NCBI GenBank assembly: GCA_035714085.1
Contig: DASTMP010000241.1
Span: forward strand, 1 to 64,000
DNA: 64,000 nucleotides
Direction of reading: 5' to 3'
Source of the DNA: JAJVID01 sp035714085
GTDB lineage: Bacteria > Acidobacteriota > Blastocatellia > RBC074
The notes below the pieces were generated by a model that made no database searches, had not been told where the DNA came from, and saw nothing but the letters and a program-made list of their open reading frames with translations. Of this stretch, positions 60,925-64,000 are shown in pieces; position 1 is the first letter of the stretch; each line of letters begins with the position of its first letter. The position numbers were made by a program, and so were the translations under genes.

Positions 60925-63900
60925 ATGCTGAAACGCGAAGTTTGGATTAATGGGTTTACTCTACCCTGGCGGGGCCTCAGGCCGCTGCTGTTCGCGCTGG
61001 CGATTATGCTGATCGCGGGCAGCGTGGGAGAGTTGAAAAAGACCCACGGACAATCAACCTCAACTTGTAATGGCGCCTACCGGGAGACCACCTTCTGGCC
61101 GGTCGGCTTCCAGGGTGAGGTGACTGTAGTCAATAACGGCCCTGCGATAAACGGGTGGACGGTGACCTTTACGTTCCCAGTGGCTACCCAGACCATTTAT
61201 GAATTGTGGAACGGCGTTTTTACACAGACCGGCCAAAATGTAACGGTCAGGAACGCTTCTTATAACGCGAACATTCCGACCGGCGGAAGCGTCACCTTCG
61301 GGTTCAACGCCAACTGGTCGGGGAGCCACCCGGCTCCCACGGGGTTTACCCTCAACGGTCAGTCATGCGGTGGGAGCGGCGGCGGCCCCACGATTCAGAC
61401 CAGCGTCACGACGCTGAACGTCAACGAAGGCAGCTCTGGGCAGTTCGGAGTCAGGTTATCGGCGGCCCCGGCAAGCAACGTCACTGTGAATGTCGCGCGG
61501 CTGTCAGGAGACACTGATCTTTCAGTCACCGGCGGCGCAACCTTGACCTTCACGCCCACCAACTTCGCTACATTCCAGAACGTCACGATCAGCGCCGCCG
61601 AGGACGCCGACTCGACGAACGGCTCGGCGGTCTTTCGGGCCTCCGCGACGGGACTTTCGAATGTGGACGTCACTGCGAACGAAGTAGACAACGACCCCGC
61701 CACGATTGCGATCCAGACGAGCGTCACGGCACTGAACGTCAACGAAGGCAGCTCGGCGCAGTTCGGAGTCAGGTTGTCGGCGGCCCCGGCAAGCAACGTC
61801 ACTGTGAATGTCGCGCGGCTGTCGGGAGACACTGATCTTTCAGTTACTGGCGGCGCGAGCTTGACCTTCACGTCGGCCAACTTCGCGACGTTCCAGAACG
61901 TCACGATCAGCGCGGCAGAGGACGTCGACACGGCGAACGGAACAGCGGTATTTCGAGCGTCCGGGACAAATTTGACGAGCGCCGATGTCAACGTTAGCGA
62001 GGTTGATAACGATTCCAATGTGATCGCGATACAAACCAGCGTCACGACGCTGAACGTCAATGAAGGCGCCAGCGCGCAATTCGGGGTGAGATTGTCAGCG
62101 GCGCCAGCAAGTAACGTTACTGTTAACGTCGCGCGGCTGTCGGGAGACACCGATCTTTCAGTTACCGGCGGCGCGACCTTGACCTTCACGCCTACCAACT
62201 TCGGCACATTCCAGAATGTTACGATCAGCGCCGCCGAAGATGGTGATATGGCAAATGACACAGCGGTCTTTCGGGCCTCCGGGACCAATCTGACGAGCGC
62301 CGATGTTAGTGTGACAGGGATTGACAACGACGTTCCCATATCGATCCTCACAAACCTGACTAGGACGCTGGCGGTGATTGAGGGCAGCACGGCGCAGTTT
62401 GGCGTGAGGCTGGCGTCGGCGCCTCCGAACACAGTCACGGTGACCGTGGCGCGGTTGTCTGGGGACACCGATTTGACGGTTGCTGCTGGAGCGACGTTGA
62501 CCTTCACGCCGGCCAACTTCGCCACGTTCCAGACGGTGACGATCGGAGCGGCTGAAGACGCCGATGGCGCCAACGGGACGGCGATGTTTCGAATATCGGG
62601 TACGGGCCTTACGAATGCGTTTGCCGATGTGAGCGAATTCGACAACGACGGGCTCCCGATAGCGCAGCGGACATACGTAGCCACGCTAAATGGCGCGTCG
62701 GAAGTGCCGCCCGAAATAACGTCGGCGACCGGCTCCTCGACCGTCATTCTTTCCCCCGACGAAACCTCCGCTCTGGTCTCTCTGAGCTTTGCGAACCTGA
62801 GCAGCCCGCAGACGGCAGCCCATATTCACGGGCCGGCCGATCCCGGTAATAACGCCCCGGGAATACTCCTTGACCTGGATCAACCTCTCGGCCAGATATC
62901 GAATATGCTGTGGGTATTCACCCCAGTCGGCGGTCTGACGGTTCAGGATCAGGTCAACGCTTTAAAGACGGGGCGCCTCTACGCCAACGTCCACACGGCC
63001 AATTTCCCGAGCGGCGAGATACGCGGGTGGCTCTTCGTAGTTGACGACGGAAGCGAAGACATTCCTGACGGCGGCAGCGGCGGGTTTGCCGATGCGGCTC
63101 GCCTCCTTGAACAAGCGACCTTCGGGCCTACCGTCGCGGAAGCCAATCGCGTCGTGCAGATCGGCTTCCCGAACTGGGTTGACGAACAGCTCAACATGAG
63201 CGCCATCACTGGTTACAACAACCTCGTGCAATTGCAGCAAGGCACGTTTGTCAATTATCCGGTCAAGCTCCAGTTCTTCCGAAACGCGATGTCGGCCCCT
63301 GATCAGTTACGGCAGCGCGTGGCCTGGGCGCTGAGCCAGATCGTAGTCGCCGCCAACGTCGGCGACCAGGACGGGACGGGCAATCCGACGGCCATGGTCT
63401 CCCAGTATCACGACATTCTCCTGCGCAACGCCTTCGGCAACTATCGAACGCTGCTCCGCGAGATGTCGGTCAGCCCGATCATGGGCACATACCTAACTCT
63501 TGTGAACAGCCAGAAGGCTAATCCGACTACCAACACGCAGCCGGACGAGAACTACGCCCGCGAACTGTGGCAACTCTTCAGCATCGGCACATTCTGGCTG
63601 AATCCAGACGGAACGGTGATGTTGGACGGCCAGGGACGGCCTCTAGAGACCTACACCATTGCAGAGATTCAAGAGAGCGCGCGCGCCCTGACCGGATGGA
63701 ACTATGCGCCGGCGGCAGGCCAGCCGAATCAGGGCAATAACAACCCGCTCAACCCGTTCGCGCCGATGATTCCAAATCCGGCCAATCACGATACGGGTTC
63801 CAAAACGCTGCTCAAGGCGTTACCCAATGGCCAGGGCCAGGTGATACCGGCCAATCAGACAGTTGACCAAGACCTCGATTCCGTGATCAACAACGTCTTC

Positions 63901-64000
63901 AATCATCCGAACGTCGGGCCCTTCATCGGACGCCAACTCATTCAGCATCTGGTGACCAGCAACCCAAGCCCGGCTTACGTCGCCCGCATCACCGCCGTCT
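60925..64000 (+). CDS. Secreted CBM2 / Calx-beta-like repeats / CHRD / DUF1800 protein, partial
   Basis: 1025 codons stay open to the window end from the ATG at 60925 (GAGGAGG upstream). Signal or anchor to about residue 43. About 50-150: CBM2 cellulose-binding domain (CNGAYRETTFWPVGFQG, NGWTVTFTFP, FGFNANWSG, closing Cys in NGQSCGG). About 155-575: four about 105-residue Calx-beta-like repeats (LNVNEGSS, QFGVRLSAAPASNVTV, RLSGDTDLSV) with nearly identical DNA. About 590-710: CHRD domain (LNGASEVPPEITSA, AAHIHGPADPG, GEIRGWLFV). From about 718: DUF1800 (ARLLEQATFGPT, LRQRVAWALSQIVV, NYARELWQLFSIGT, ARALTGW). DUF1800 has no known activity. Cellulose targeting fits the adjacent GH9/GH74 genes. 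Confidence 0.88.
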   Translation, partial: MLKREVWINGFTLPWRGLRPLLFALAIMLIAGSVGELKKTHGQSTSTCNGAYRETTFWPVGFQGEVTVVNNGPAINGWTVTFTFPVATQTIYELWNGVFTQTGQNVTVRNASYNANIPTGGSVTFGFNANWSGSHPAPTGFTLNGQSCGGSGGGPTIQTSVTTLNVNEGSSGQFGVRLSAAPASNVTVNVARLSGDTDLSVTGGATLTFTPTNFATFQNVTISAAEDADSTNGSAVFRASATGLSNVDVTANEVDNDPATIAIQTSVTALNVNEGSSAQFGVRLSAAPASNVTVNVARLSGDTDLSVTGGASLTFTSANFATFQNVTISAAEDVDTANGTAVFRASGTNLTSADVNVSEVDNDSNVIAIQTSVTTLNVNEGASAQFGVRLSAAPASNVTVNVARLSGDTDLSVTGGATLTFTPTNFGTFQNVTISAAEDGDMANDTAVFRASGTNLTSADVSVTGIDNDVPISILTNLTRTLAVIEGSTAQFGVRLASAPPNTVTVTVARLSGDTDLTVAAGATLTFTPANFATFQTVTIGAAEDADGANGTAMFRISGTGLTNAFADVSEFDNDGLPIAQRTYVATLNGASEVPPEITSATGSSTVILSPDETSALVSLSFANLSSPQTAAHIHGPADPGNNAPGILLDLDQPLGQISNMLWVFTPVGGLTVQDQVNALKTGRLYANVHTANFPSGEIRGWLFVVDDGSEDIPDGGSGGFADAARLLEQATFGPTVAEANRVVQIGFPNWVDEQLNMSAITGYNNLVQLQQGTFVNYPVKLQFFRNAMSAPDQLRQRVAWALSQIVVAANVGDQDGTGNPTAMVSQYHDILLRNAFGNYRTLLREMSVSPIMGTYLTLVNSQKANPTTNTQPDENYARELWQLFSIGTFWLNPDGTVMLDGQGRPLETYTIAEIQESARALTGWNYAPAAGQPNQGNNNPLNPFAPMIPNPANHDTGSKTLLKALPNGQGQVIPANQTVDQDLDSVINNVFNHPNVGPFIGRQLIQHLVTSNPSPAYVARITAV

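Noticed and set aside
61395..62747. 450-residue open frame on the minus strand
   Set aside because: Antisense to the four Calx-beta-like repeats of the CBM2-DUF1800 gene, whose plus-strand frame has clear domains.

Overview
The window reads as a GC-rich Gram-negative chromosome. Lipid A genes (lpxB and an LpxL-type acyltransferase), many secreted PQQ-like beta-propeller proteins, GH9/GH74 plant-polysaccharide hydrolases and a DUF1800 protein together suggest an Acidobacteriota member, possibly Blastocatellia. That placement is inference from gene content; there is no rRNA here. I see no rRNA, tRNA, CRISPR array, transposase or prophage.

Layout. 1-5629: the start of an ECF sigma factor (minus), an SDR oxidoreductase, then TPR lipoprotein / DUF4331 / HupE-like membrane protein. 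5708-7979 (minus): an LpxL-like acyltransferase followed by lpxB. 8154-8831: a HAD phosphatase. 8789-15262 (minus): a five-gene envelope operon of two paralogous beta-propellers, a small secreted protein, an M1 aminopeptidase and a membrane protein. 15518-25146: a metallo-beta-lactamase-like protein, three more propellers, a DUF3052 protein, an iron alcohol dehydrogenase and small unknowns. 25663-28537: a compact [NiFe] hydrogenase (small subunit, large subunit, maturation protease). 28545-30572: HxlR regulator, a chimeric secreted protein, NIPSNAP and YqcC-like proteins.

31127-51801 (all plus) is an amino-acid supraoperon: serA, hisF, hisIE, trpE, trpG, trpD, trpC, trpF, trpB, trpA, chorismate mutase, a DAHP-synthase-like protein with a degraded active site, and tyrA. 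Unrelated genes (cyclophilin, M28 peptidase, ADP-ribosylglycohydrolase, TPR/TonB protein, propeller, PQQ sugar dehydrogenase, nucleoside phosphorylase) sit between the trp genes, often coupled by 4-nt overlaps. Several junctions are filled by short tandem repeats in inverted pairs that run from one stop codon to the next start codon.

52420-64000 is a cellulose/xyloglucan cluster: a GH9 endoglucanase with CBM3 and a GH74 xyloglucanase, both ending in Ig-like repeats and a shared, unrecognised C-terminal module; a small protein made mainly of that module; and a CBM2 / four-repeat / CHRD / DUF1800 protein cut by the window end.

Most unusual points: the inverted repeat arrays, which also enter the coding parts of lpxB, a Tat propeller and a cyclophilin; an 82-bp perfect palindrome holding the end of trpB; the DAHP-synthase homologue that lost two of four metal ligands beside a chorismate mutase; the shared unknown module of the cellulase cluster; and the CBM2-DUF1800 fusion.
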